DNA of 64,000 bases from JBMNGH01 sp050949725. Its GTDB lineage: Bacteria; Bacillota; Thermosediminibacteria; Thermosediminibacterales; Tepidanaerobacteraceae. The position numbers were made by a program, and so were the translations under genes. Location: contig JBMNGH010000003.1 in the NCBI GenBank assembly GCA_050949725.1, forward strand, positions 1-64,000. Direction: 5' to 3'. How positions within the stretch are numbered: the stretch's first letter is position 1; every line of letters starts with the position of its first letter. The notes under the pieces are model-generated. The model had not been told where the DNA came from. It saw only the letters and a list, made by a program, of their open reading frames with translations, and made no database searches. This document shows, piece by piece, positions 9,416 through 18,662 of this stretch.

Positions 9416-10813
9416 TTATTTATTCATCACGTCTCCAAAAAGCTCCTCATCAGAAGGAATCTCCGCATCAAAAGGAATGGAAACCCACGTTACGTTGATA
9501 AAGTGCCTCCAATGAATATTTTCTGTTGTTATATTACCTCCCCATGTACCGCAGCTGAGAGTCAAAGTAATAGGCATTCCGTTTGTCCAAGCCCCGCTGT
9601 TTGACAAGCATTGTGGCTGGCGTACCATTACTCGACTTGTCTTCGTTTTTATTGCATACTCAAGTATTCTGTCTTCATCAAGGCTGTGTATCCCACAAGA
9701 ATGACCTGCACCTTGGTATCCCGTTATTTCATTGACTTTTTCTATAGCTTCCTTAAACTCCCTATACTTATAAATTGCAACTACCACTGAAAGTTTTTCG
9801 CCCGAAAATGGATACTCCGGACCAACACCTGTTTCTTCAACCATTAGGAATTTTCTGTCTGATGGTATTTGAATTCCCGCTAAACCAGCAATTTTCTGAG
9901 CATGTTGTGCAACTATTTTTCTATTTAGTACTCCGTTTTGCCACATCGTGCTCTGCAACTTTTCTTTTTCATCTGCTTTCACTAAATACCCGCCCTCATC
10001 TATTAAGTTCTTTATTAACTCATCATAAATGCTTTCCTGTACAACCAATGAATTTTCTGTCGAACAACTTGTTGCCAAATCAAAAGTTTTACTTCTCATT
10101 ATTTTGTTTGCCGCATCCTTTAAATCGGCAGTTTCATCTACTACTACTACTGCATTTCCGGTTCCTACACCAAAAGCAGGCTTTCCAGATGAATAGGCAG
10201 CTTTTACCATACCTCCTCCACCGGTTGCCACTATAAGATCACATTGTTTCATCAACTCGTTAGTAATCTCCAGTGTTGGCTCCTCAATAGCTATAAATAA
10301 GTCCTCAGGCACACCGTATTTTTTTAGTGTTTCACGCATTTTCGAAACAATTAATGCATTCGTCTTTTTGGTACGGGGATGTGGAGCAAAAATAACAGCA
10401 TCTCTTGCCTTTATAGCATTCATTGCTTTGATGACAGGTGTCGCTTCAGGGTTTGTGCATGGGAGAACTGCCCCAACTACTCCAACCGGTTTAGCTATTT
10501 TTATTATCTTCTTCACTTCATCTCGTTCAATAACCCCTACAGTTTTCACGCCTTTTAAATCCCTAACCAACCCTTTGATTTTAGCCATTAGTTTTGCATA
10601 TTTTGATTCATAGTTACCCATTTGGGATTCTTCATAAGCAAGCTTGGCTATTTCCTGAGCAGGCCCATCCCTTACAATGTTCCATGCAATCGCAGTAGCC
10701 AATTCATCTACTCTTTCTTGGGTATATGTTTCCACAACTTTTTGTGCCGCCCGTGCTCTTTCCATTAGACCACTAATATATTGTTTGGCACTTTGTGATT
10801 CATTTTGCGTCAT
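9416..10813 (-). CDS. CoA-acylating aldehyde dehydrogenase (EutE / sulfoacetaldehyde dehydrogenase-like)
   Basis: 465 residues of the acylating aldehyde dehydrogenase family, oxidising an aldehyde to acyl-CoA with NAD(P)+ in the cytoplasm. Visible features are PVGVVGAVLPCTNPEATP near residue 105, GTGNAVVVVDETADL, and the catalytic cysteine in TSCSTENSLVV around residue 255. The C-terminus (GTWGGNITTENIHWRHFINV) resembles what I recall of SauS-type sulfoacetaldehyde dehydrogenases more than classical EutE or the AdhE N-domain. It sits directly upstream of a TRAP transporter and, further on, an Fe-alcohol dehydrogenase on the same strand, suggesting uptake and oxidation of a C2 alcohol, aldehyde or sulfonate. 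Start ATG follows AGGAGGG. The exact substrate is inferred weakly. Confidence 0.88.
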   Translation of the reverse strand: MTQNESQSAKQYISGLMERARAAQKVVETYTQERVDELATAIAWNIVRDGPAQEIAKLAYEESQMGNYESKYAKLMAKIKGLVRDLKGVKTVGVIERDEVKKIIKIAKPVGVVGAVLPCTNPEATPVIKAMNAIKARDAVIFAPHPRTKKTNALIVSKMRETLKKYGVPEDLFIAIEEPTLEITNELMKQCDLIVATGGGGMVKAAYSSGKPAFGVGTGNAVVVVDETADLKDAANKIMRSKTFDLATSCSTENSLVVQESIYDELIKNLIDEGGYLVKADEKEKLQSTMWQNGVLNRKIVAQHAQKIAGLAGIQIPSDRKFLMVEETGVGPEYPFSGEKLSVVVAIYKYREFKEAIEKVNEITGYQGAGHSCGIHSLDEDRILEYAIKTKTSRVMVRQPQCLSNSGAWTNGMPITLTLSCGTWGGNITTENIHWRHFINVTWVSIPFDAEIPSDEELFGDVMNK

Positions 10814-10924
10814 AAAAAGTTCCCTCCTGTTTTTTTATAAAAAAATAATAATAAACGCCTAAAGAAAATTCCTGTTATGATAGGACATACTGTTTCTAAA
10901 TGAGTGATTAAAATACTACCGGTA

Positions 10925-10988
10925 TAAAAAGAGGGGGGACATCTACACTGCATTGTATTTGAGTTGTACATCCGCGATTTGTCCCCCC
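10925..10988 (-). terminator. Strong intrinsic terminator/attenuator in the leader of the aldehyde dehydrogenase gene
   Basis: Perfect nine-base arms GGGGGGACA (10933-10941) and TGTCCCCCC (10980-10988) enclose 38 bases. Read on the minus strand the right side of the stem is followed by TCTTTTTATA, an intrinsic terminator. It ends about 110 bases before the aldehyde dehydrogenase ATG. Because copA already has its own terminator at 11263, this one may act as an attenuator of the downstream operon, though termination of an unseen small RNA is also possible. Confidence 0.55.
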
Positions 10989-11262
10989 TTCCCAACAACG
11001 ATTAATACAAAGTAATTTAGATTATTGGGTTATTATAAAAATCAATCACTTTACAACTGATACGATAAAAATTCAATATACCGGATTTAGCTGGGATGTT
11101 ATTTATGAGATACTAATAAATACAGGTGTGTTCCGACTTAACTTAGTTATTGCAAATTGTATGCCATTAATAACATGTTGCTATAATGCCAATTTGCATA
11201 ATATTATATAAATATTTTCCATATTAACGGATAAGTTTTTTACCAATATAGCAATATTAGGC

Positions 11263-11289
11263 AAAAATATAGTCCGGAATTTCGGACTA
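11263..11289 (-). terminator. Probable copA terminator
   Basis: Perfect arms TAGTCCG (11270-11276) and CGGACTA (11283-11289) followed on the minus strand by TATTTTTG. It lies about 100 bases beyond the copA stop. A further CCGGACTT copy at about 11301-11308 allows an alternative pairing. Confidence 0.55.
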
Positions 11290-11386
11290 AGACCGAAAAA
11301 CCGGACTTATAGGCTAAACAAATTTTTTGTATAACAGCAAATATCTTTATTTTTTATTGACCTTTTTACCTGGACTAAAAATTTAA

Positions 11387-13790
11387 TCAGTTTATTTTAA
11401 ACTTACGCAGCCTGAGTGAATTAGAGACAACTGATACAGAACTAAAAGCCATTGCCCCGCCCGCGATCGCCGGGCTGAGAAAACCGAGTGCGGCCAACGG
11501 AATTCCCACAGTATTGTAAAAGAATGCCCAAAAAAGATTTTGCCTGATATTTCTCATTGTCGCGCGACTCAGCTTTATGGCAGTTACTATCCCCCTTAAA
11601 TCACCACTCATCAGGGTTATATCCGCCGCCTCCATCGCTATATCTGTCCCTGTGCCTATTGCTATTCCCACATCTGCTGCAGCAAGAGCAGGTGCATCGT
11701 TTATGCCATCTCCGACCATTGCGGTAAATTTACCCTGGCTTTTTAGTTTTTCTACCTCCTGAGCTTTGTGCTCAGGAAGGACTTCGGAAATTACATTGCA
11801 AATTCCGACTTGCCTTGCAATAGCCCTTGACGTTCGCTCATTATCCCCAGTTATCATCCACACATCAAGCCCAAGCTCCTTGAGTTGTTCAATTGCAAGT
11901 TTTGAATGTTCCTTAACCGTATCGGCAACAGCAATTAAGCCTTCAATCCTTCCATCTATGGCTATAAACATGACTGTTTTGCCCTCATCTTGGAATTTTG
12001 CAAGCATTTTTTTAATCTCAGCAATATTAAAACCCTTATTTTCCATTAAGCGTTCATTTCCGAGGTATACAGTTTTTCCATCTAGACCTGCAAAGATGCC
12101 CTGACCTGGTATTGCCTCAAATTTTTGTGGATTATTGATATTGAGACCCTCATCCTTAGCCTTGGCGACAATTGCCTCTCCAAGAGGATGTTCCGAGTTT
12201 TTTTCAGCAGCCGCAGCAAAACTGAGTATATCTCTTATTGTCAGATTCCCTTTAGGTATGATATCAGTGACCTCAGGGCTGCCTTTTGTGATCGTACCAG
12301 TCTTGTCTAGCACTATAGTATTTATCTTATGTGCTCGTTCAAGGTGCTCCCCACCCTTTATGAGAACACCGTTTTCAGCACCTTTTCCGGTTCCGACCAT
12401 TACAGAGGTCGGTGTTGCAAGACCAAGTGCACAGGGGCACGCAATTACCAGAACAGAAACGGCATTTATTAAGCCCTCTGTGAAATTTTTGAAACCAAAA
12501 TACCATACAACAAAAGTTAAAGCAGCAATAACTAGAACTACCGGTACAAAGATACCTGATATTTGATCAACTATTTTTTGTATTGGGGCTTTTGAGCCTT
12601 GTGCATCTTCGACCATTTTAATTATTTGAGCCAATGCTGTTTCTTTGCCAACCTTAGTAGCCACAAACTTAAATGTCCCTGTCTTGTTGATGGTTGCTCC
12701 TATAACCTCATCATTTATTCTTTTCTCGACTGGGATGCTTTCACCTGTGAGCATTGATTCATCTACGGAGGAATATCCTTCTATAATCCTGCCGTCAACA
12801 GGGATCTTTTCACCAGGTTTGACGACAACTATATTTCCAACTTGTACATCTTCGATAGGAATGTCCTTTTCTTCTCCATCAATTACAACCCTAGCTGTCT
12901 TTGCCTGCAAGCCCATTAGTTTTTTGATCGCATCAGAAGTCCGTCCTTTCGCAACTGCCTCCATATATTTTCCCAGGGTGATCAAAGTTATGACTACAGC
13001 TGAAGCTTCAAAATACATGTAATTGTGAATCACTTCAACAGGTTGTGTAAACACATTGTACAGGCTGTAAAAATAGGCTGCAGATGTGCCCATTGCAACC
13101 AATACGTCCATGTTCGCACTACCACTCTTTAAAGCATTGTATGCACCTTTATAATACCTAAAGCCTATAATGAACTGAACAGGCGATGACACCGCTATCT
13201 GAAACAGAGGGATTAAACAAAAGCCCTCCTTCATTCCTCATGAACATAAGTACCATGGATATTAAAAGTGGTAGAGTAAAAGCAGAAGATATAATGACGA
13301 GTCTTGCCAAGGATTTTATCTCTCTTTCCCTTTCAAGTTTTTCTCTATCAATGTTATCTGCCGTTTTCTCATAAGCATCATACCCTGCATCTTGAATAGC
13401 CTTAATCAGCTTTCGGACGTTTATCTTACTGCTATCATAGTCAACTACTGCCGTTTCAGTCGTTAAATTTACAGATGCCCCAATCACACCTGGAGTACCG
13501 GAAAGCAGCTTTTCTATCCTTGCTGCACATGACGCACAGTGCATCTTCCTTATTCCAAGTTCTGCCCTGTCAAGAATGACTTCATATCCTATGCTTCTTA
13601 CCTTATTGACAAGCCTTTTCGACGACACCTTCACCGGATTAAATTTGACACTCAGTTTTTCAGTAGCAAAATTAAGCTCTGCTTCCATAACACCTTCCAT
13701 ATTATTTACTACCCTTTGAATCCTTGCTGCACATGATGCACATGTCATACCTTTTATTTTGAGGCTCATGCTTTCTGTTGTTTCTTTCAT
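11387..13790 (-). pseudogene. copA: Copper-transporting P1B-type ATPase CopA, one frameshift
   Basis: Two N-terminal heavy-metal-binding domains (GMTCASCAARI and KMHCASCAARI, each with CxxC), membrane helices, phosphatase loop LTGESIPVEK, the membrane metal site CPC in VIACPCALGLATPTS, the phosphorylation site DKTGTITKGSPE, HP motif (SEHPLGEA), and hinge GDGINDAPALAAADVGIA. Copper(I) export, or silver, is therefore expected. The frame breaks at 13209-13211: minus strand AATCCCTCTG has one C too many; correction joins FNPLFQIAVSSPVQF. Corrected length is about 801 residues, normal for two-HMA CopA. ATG at 13790 follows GGAGAGG with good spacing; an upstream in-frame ATG five codons earlier overlaps that site. 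No CopZ or CsoR gene is adjacent. Confidence 0.9.
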
Positions 13791-14207
13791 AAACAACCTC
13801 TCCATACAAAAAATATACTTGTATCTTTCTTGTTCATCATTAACGAGTATGATTTCTGAATAATTAGCGTTACCTTAAGAGCCAAGAAAATTGACCAATA
13901 AAGTTTCCTTGATACATAACCCTGTTGCATAAAAACTGGATTGAAAAATTGGCACCAATTGCTTAAAATTCATTTTAACATATTCGACTCTTTTTTTGTA
14001 ATACCTTTTATAAATACAGTATCTACAATCTTAATATTGTGTTATTATGTTCGATTTATGCCTGAACAAACAGTTGATACAGCTTACGCGTTATGATACA
14101 TTAAATTGAGAATTAAGCTTAACTATCAGGAAGTAATATGTTATAAAAAGTTAAAAAAAGCGGTCTTTTGTATTAATAAACTGTGTCTAATGGAGGTGCA
14201 AGTTATT
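13791..14207. other. Divergent intergenic region between copA and hydE
   Basis: About 400 AT-rich bases from which copA (minus) and hydE (plus) are transcribed outward, so it must hold both promoters. A 14-base inverted repeat AATTGG-CA-CCAATT lies near 13945-13960 and could be an operator. No gene was seen; the reading frame open upstream of hydE has no ribosome binding site. Confidence 0.5.
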
Positions 14208-15251
14208 TTGTTCGAAGTATTACTTAGAAAAATAGATAATGAGCATGATTTGTTAAAAGCGGATATTTGCGAACTTCTCAAGCTCGATGATAAACAGCAG
14301 CTTTCCATATTGTATAGTAAAGCTGATAAAATAAGAAAAAAATACGTTGGAGACGAGGTTCATCTAAGAGGTTTAATAGAGTTTTCTAATTACTGCATAA
14401 ACAATTGTTATTATTGCGGTTTGCGGAGAGATAACAAGAGTATTGAAAGGTACAGGATGAACCATGATGAAATACTTGAGACCTGTTCTTTGGCTAAAAA
14501 CATGGGGTTTCGCACGATCGTGCTCCAGTCCGGAGATGACCCTTATTATACAGCAGAAATAATGGAAAGTCTCATAAGGCAGATCAAGCAAAACTTTGAT
14601 GTGGCTGTAACTCTAAGTATAGGAGAGCGCAAAAAGGCAGATTACGAATGCATGTATAAAGCAGGGGCCGACAGGTTCTTACTGAAATTTGAAACCTCTA
14701 ACAGGGACTTGTATGCGAAAATGCATCCTGGCTTAGATTTTGACCATAGAATCAAAATCCTAAAATGGCTTAAAGAAATAGGATATCAGACCGGTTCCGG
14801 CATAATGGTTGGTTTGCCTGGTCAGTCAATTGAAGATTTGGCTGAAGATATCTTGAAGTTTAGAGACCTTGACCTTGACATGATCGGCATCGGGCCTTTT
14901 GTATGTCACGGAGGCACTCCCTTTGCCGGAAGTAAAAACGGTGATGTTGAACTGACATTTAAAGTCATCGCCTTGACCAGAATAGTGACTAAAAACACTC
15001 ATATACCCTCAACGACGGCAATCGCTACTTTATGGCCGAACGGCGGTAGAGAGCAGGCTCTCAGCCTTGGGGCAAACGTCGTTATGCCAAACCTGACACC
15101 AATTAAATACAGGTCTCTTTATGAGATTTATCCATCTAAAGCATCTGCTGATGAGGTGGCTGAGCAAACCCATGACCGAATTGTAAAATCTATTAGATCA
15201 ATAGGACGGCCAATAAGTAAGGACTATGGCCACTCATTGAAAAAGAGATAG
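14208..15251 (+). CDS. hydE: [FeFe]-hydrogenase maturase, radical SAM protein HydE
   Basis: Radical SAM enzyme that helps build the dithiomethylamine-bridged diiron subcluster of [FeFe]-hydrogenase. The SAM cluster motif is CINNCYYCG (CxxxCxxC), followed by QSGDDPYYTAE, GVMVGLPGQ-like GIMVGLPGQSIEDLAEDI, and the family segment IGIGPFVCHGGTPFAG. About 347 residues, normal for HydE. The start taken is TTG at 14208, downstream of GGAGGTG; an ATG at 14190 overlaps that site, and earlier starts lack one. It is the only hydrogenase-maturation gene on the plus strand and converges on hydF, sharing a bidirectional terminator. BioB/PylB-like relatives are excluded by the neighbourhood and by the overall motif set. 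Confidence 0.93.
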   Translation: MFEVLLRKIDNEHDLLKADICELLKLDDKQQLSILYSKADKIRKKYVGDEVHLRGLIEFSNYCINNCYYCGLRRDNKSIERYRMNHDEILETCSLAKNMGFRTIVLQSGDDPYYTAEIMESLIRQIKQNFDVAVTLSIGERKKADYECMYKAGADRFLLKFETSNRDLYAKMHPGLDFDHRIKILKWLKEIGYQTGSGIMVGLPGQSIEDLAEDILKFRDLDLDMIGIGPFVCHGGTPFAGSKNGDVELTFKVIALTRIVTKNTHIPSTTAIATLWPNGGREQALSLGANVVMPNLTPIKYRSLYEIYPSKASADEVAEQTHDRIVKSIRSIGRPISKDYGHSLKKR

Positions 15252-15324
15252 GACTTTTTTTCCTAAACCCAACTTAAATGAACACGTATTGACTATTGTC
15301 TTAAAAAGGAATTATTTCGTTAAG

Positions 15325-15355
15325 AAAAAGCCCGCTTGATTCAAGCGAGCTTTTT
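15325..15355. terminator. Bidirectional terminator between hydE and hydF
   Basis: The stem AAAAAGC-CCGCTTGA / TCAAGCG-A-GCTTTTT is flanked by A runs on one side and T runs on the other, so it can stop transcription in both directions. On the minus strand the hairpin overlaps the hydF stop codon (15341-15343). Confidence 0.8.
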
Positions 15356-16567
15356 CCCAGATTTACTTGCCGAACTCCTAAAAACCCTTGTGGCTCTTTC
15401 AAGTATTCCGCTAAAATGTGCAAAAGCCAAACCATAGTTCGTAATCGGAACACCTTGTTCCGAAGCCCTGATAATTCTCGTAAGCATAAGCTTTCTGTTA
15501 AACATACATCCGCCGCAGTGAAGTATCAGTTTATATTGGCTCAAATCCTCCGGAAAATCAGCCCCGGCGATTACATCAATTTTTAGGCTTCCCACCTGCA
15601 CTCTTCTCCATTAATCTCGGCAGCTTTTCTCTGCCGATATCGTCGGCAAGCGGATGATGTGTACACGCCTCCGCTATGAGCACCCTGTCATTCGGGTCTT
15701 AGATTTCTTAATGCTTCAGCCCCTCTTATGAAAGTGTCGAGATCACCCTTAAACCTAGCCATGAGTATAGAAAAAGAAGTGAGCGGTACATCTTCAGGAA
15801 TGAGCGCTGCCGACTGTGTCAAACACTTGCGAATCGGTTATCACCAGGTCGGGTTTCCTGTTCAACATGAGCATAATATCGTCTAGTTCACCAAGTTTTA
15901 AGGTAAGTGCCATTCCGTCATTGTCAAGAATATCCCTTATTGTCTGCACCTGCGGGAGTATCAGCCTGTTTTTGGGTGCCTGTATGTCCTGTGGTGTAAC
16001 GAGTACAACAAGTGATTTTTTTTGTATAATGTCACCTAGGAGAGTTGGTAGCTCATAATCCAATGGGGCATTAGACTGGATCATTTCTTTAAGTTTCCCT
16101 ATGTTCTGCTTTTTTTCAGCACTTACTTTTATAAATGGCATATTAAAAACCTTTTTATATTTACTTATATCTATATCCTTTAGTTCCATTTTATTTATAA
16201 CACCGATTACCGGTATATTCCTTGATTTCAATTGATCAAACCAATTACGTTCCAAACTTATATCTTCATTTTCAACTGAAAACACCAAAATGGCAAAATC
16301 CGTTTTATCCATGACTTCAGTGGTCTTTCTTTTTCTCAAAGAACCTATTTCTCCTATATCGTCGAGCCCGGCGGTATCTATAAAAACAACTGGGCCAATA
16401 GGCAACAGCTCCATAGATTTATATACCGGGTCTGTCGTTGTTCCGGCAACATCGGAGACCAAGGCAATTTGCTGGCCTGTTATTGCGTTTATCAGGCTGG
16501 ATTTGCCCACATTTCTCCTTCCAAATATGGATATGTGAAGCCTATTAGCTCTTGGTGTATTTAACAT
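15341..16567 (-). pseudogene. hydF: [FeFe]-hydrogenase maturation GTPase HydF, three frameshifts
   Basis: HydF is the GTPase scaffold that carries the diiron subcluster precursor and delivers it to HydA. The N-terminal GTPase domain is intact: P-loop GRRNVGKSSLINAITGQ, switch TTTDPV, DTAGLDD and NKME. The C-terminal [4Fe-4S] domain is readable only after three one-base corrections: minus-strand CGGC at 15810-15811, CCC at 15694-15696 and GGGAAG at 15589-15593. Corrected, it gives EACTHHPLADDIGREKLPR and LILHCGGCMFNRK, supplying the conserved CxHx(n)CxxC cluster ligands, and a protein of about 407 residues, as usual. Since an organism with HydA, HydE and HydG needs HydF, three independent lesions are more likely sequence errors than decay, unless a second copy exists. 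Directly downstream of hydG. Confidence 0.9.
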
Positions 16568-16617
16568 AAATATCTTTCCCCTCTTAAAATCTTAAATCCC
16601 TTTCGCCCTTTTGGATT

Positions 16618-18003
16618 CTATCGAGCATTTGCCTCTGTAAGCCTTCTTACAATATCTGAAGATATTTCATTCAACGAGTTTTGTATTGTTCTCTCACCAA
16701 TAAATCTGGTCTCGTCATCTGCATAATCTAGAAGGTATTCCTTGAAGGTGAGTATTGCGTTAGGAAGACATTTTTCTTGAATCTCACCCGTCTTTGCAAA
16801 ACTCATAAAGATCTCTCCAGTCCTGCCCTTTCTATAGCATGCGGTGCAATAGCTGGGAATATATCCCGCGTTGCATAGGCTTCTTATTATTTCCATCGGT
16901 GAACGGTGATCACTAACTTCAAACTGAGGTGAATCGCATTGCTGTTTTAGTATGTTTTGTTCTTTAGTGTATCCGCCGACACCGGTACACGACCCTGCGC
17001 TTATTTGAGATATTCCAAGTGCTATTATTTCATCTCTAAATCCCGGTTCTTCTCTAGTAGAGATAATCATACCGGTATATGGTACTGCCATCCTCAATAT
17101 TGAAACTATTTTTTTAAAATCATCGTCAGAAACGAGATATGGAAACTCCTGAATATTTACTCCTGATGCTTCTTTAAGACGTGGAACGGAAATTGTGTGA
17201 GGCCCAACCCCAAAAGTTTCTTCCAGATGTTGAGCATGTTTTATCATAGCAAGGGTGTCAAACTTGTAGTCATAAAGACCGTAAAGTACTCCTATTCCCA
17301 CATCATCTATACCTGCCTGCATCGCCCGATCCATGGCTGTTGTATGCCAGTCATAATCGTGTTTTGGACCCCTTGGGTGCATCTTCTTATAGGTAGGCCT
17401 GTGATACGTTTCCTGAAAAAGGATATATGTTCCTATTTCAGCATTTTTTAACTTCTTATAGTCTTCAACTGTTGTTGCGGCTATGTTCACATTGATCCTT
17501 CGTATGCTACCATTGTCAAATTTAATGGAATAAATTGTGTTGATGCAGTCGATCACATAGTCGATCGGGCAATTTACAGGGTCTTCGCCACACTCGAGGG
17601 CAAGCCTTTTGTGTCCCATTGATTCAAGTATCCTAATCTCTTCGATTAATTCTTCCCTGGAAAGTTTTTTGCGCTCAAAATCCTTGTTGTCATGTTTATA
17701 CCCACAGTAAACACAATTGTTCACACAATAATTGCTTACATAAAGTGGGGCAAATAAGACTATCCTTTTGCCATAAATTTTTTCTTTGATTTTTCTGGCC
17801 TTGCTATACATTTCCTCGAGCAAGTCTTTATCTTCAACATTTAAGAGCACTGCAATCTCTTCGCTTTGAAGCCCTTTGCATTCGGATGCCTTTTCAATAA
17901 TCGACTTTACATATTTTTTATCTTTTGATTTCTTTATACCAAATTCAAGTTCTTTTAAAACATCCTCTTCAACAATAAAATCAGCTTTATAATCTTTTGA
18001 CAA
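16618..18003 (-). CDS. hydG: [FeFe]-hydrogenase maturase HydG (tyrosine lyase, radical SAM)
   Basis: HydG cleaves tyrosine to supply CO and cyanide as an Fe(CO)2(CN) synthon for the H-cluster. The 461 residues show the radical SAM motif CVNNCVYCG, followed by ALECGEDPVNCPIDYVIDCI, the TIM-barrel segment FQETYHRPTYKKMHPRGP, and the C-terminal auxiliary cluster motif CTACYRKGRTGEIF with the third cysteine in EKCLPNAILTF. That C-terminal CxxCx(22)C signature separates it from ThiH. The start is TTG at 18003 after GGAGACGG. It lies between the TM1266-type regulator (upstream) and hydF (downstream, 50 bases), forming one operon with the leader described at 18422-18648. Confidence 0.95.
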   Translation of the reverse strand: MSKDYKADFIVEEDVLKELEFGIKKSKDKKYVKSIIEKASECKGLQSEEIAVLLNVEDKDLLEEMYSKARKIKEKIYGKRIVLFAPLYVSNYCVNNCVYCGYKHDNKDFERKKLSREELIEEIRILESMGHKRLALECGEDPVNCPIDYVIDCINTIYSIKFDNGSIRRINVNIAATTVEDYKKLKNAEIGTYILFQETYHRPTYKKMHPRGPKHDYDWHTTAMDRAMQAGIDDVGIGVLYGLYDYKFDTLAMIKHAQHLEETFGVGPHTISVPRLKEASGVNIQEFPYLVSDDDFKKIVSILRMAVPYTGMIISTREEPGFRDEIIALGISQISAGSCTGVGGYTKEQNILKQQCDSPQFEVSDHRSPMEIIRSLCNAGYIPSYCTACYRKGRTGEIFMSFAKTGEIQEKCLPNAILTFKEYLLDYADDETRFIGERTIQNSLNEISSDIVRRLTEANAR

Positions 18004-18030
18004 TCCAACCGTCTCCTCTCAATTTTTTTC

Positions 18031-18276
18031 TCACTTTTTAGTCATAGCGGATTTAACACTCACTTCCTCGACCCTCCCTAGTTTGCCTGTCATGGCACTT
18101 ATTTCATCAGATGTACCATCAACTATGAGTGCTATAACTGATACTCCCTTTTCTTTGTAGGGCACACCCATTCTCCCCACGATAATATGCGAGTGTTCAT
18201 GCAATATGGCGTTTACTTTAGCAGCACTCTCAAGATTCTCTACGACAATACTTACAACACCGATTCTCTTCTCCAT
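18031..18276 (-). CDS. TM1266-type iron-only hydrogenase system regulator
   Basis: A small ACT-like ferredoxin-fold protein of 81 residues (start EKRIGVVSIVVENLESAAK, then RMGVPYKEKGVSVIALIVDG). This family, named after TM1266 of Thermotoga maritima, is regularly found beside HydEFG genes and is annotated as a hydrogenase system regulator; direct evidence for a regulatory role is thin. ATG at 18276 is seven bases after AGGAGGTG; a longer frame upstream is ignored. First gene of the operon with hydG and hydF. Confidence 0.85.
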   Translation of the reverse strand: MEKRIGVVSIVVENLESAAKVNAILHEHSHIIVGRMGVPYKEKGVSVIALIVDGTSDEISAMTGKLGRVEEVSVKSAMTKK

Positions 18277-18368
18277 TATGTCACCTCCTGAACAAATGCA
18301 GTATTCATAGATTCCCAATTACTTGAATCAAAATAACAGTAACCATCGGGCACACTAAAAACAAAAAA

Positions 18369-18422
18369 ATAGCGCAACCAAAGATTGCTATCGGGGCCGG
18401 GAACCTTGTTGTCACACAAATA
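18369..18422 (-). repeat. Repeated regulatory element, copy C (diverged), upstream of the TM1266-hydG-hydF operon
   Basis: Minus-strand sequence ACAACAAGGTTCCCGGCCCC, then a short hairpin CAATC-TTT-GGTTG, then GCG. The same order occurs at 25271-25343 and 42925-42998. In this copy the hairpin keeps pairing through a U-G wobble only when read from the minus strand, which favours the minus strand as the RNA sense. It directly follows a terminator T run. The -35/-10 like part seen in the other copies is not conserved here. Confidence 0.5.
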
Positions 18423-18648
18423 AAAAACCTTCAGCAAAAAAGCTGAAGGTCCAGTCTCACTTAAAATCAACAATCACAATCAAAACAATGATTGTATAGT
18501 GATGGCTATGGTCTACAGCCCTTTTGCTCAGAGGTAACCTTGCAATCAGGCATTTTATTAGACTTTTTTTCCGATAATCCGGTATCACCGAACTTACCCG
18601 AAATAAGTTTGTCAATTACAATATATGCTATTTTCAGCAATATGTCAA
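18422..18648 (-). promoter_or_regulatory. Promoter, structured leader and intrinsic terminator ahead of TM1266-hydG-hydF
   Basis: On the minus strand, just past the rnfB stop, a near-consensus promoter TTGACA (18648-18643), 17 bases, TATATT (18625-18620) is followed by about 170 bases of leader. The leader shows small stems: ACTTA/TAAGT, GGCUGU-AGACC-AUAGCC, CAATCA/TGATTG. It ends with a strong terminator, ACCTTCAGC/GCTGAAGGT (18450-18427), followed by TTTTTTATTTG. The first downstream gene begins at 18276. The arrangement is that of an attenuator or riboswitch; I do not recognise a known class. Confidence 0.6.
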
Positions 18649-18662
18649 CTTAAGTATCTTTT

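Larger units (their letters stand above)
10814..11386. other. 570-base non-coding gap between copA and the aldehyde dehydrogenase
   Basis: AT-rich, with no supported gene. It contains two hairpins listed separately: a copA terminator near 11263-11289 and a strong GGGGGGACA/TGTCCCCCC stem at 10933-10988 followed by a minus-strand T run, about 110 bases ahead of the aldehyde dehydrogenase start. The sequence between them presumably holds the promoter for the aldehyde dehydrogenase and TRAP genes, but I see no convincing -35/-10 pair. Confidence 0.5.

Noticed and set aside
18490..18640. Known riboswitch class (SAM, TPP, cobalamin, moco, c-di-GMP) in the hydG leader
   Set aside because: None of the conserved core sequences of these classes that I know is present; only the general architecture is supportive.
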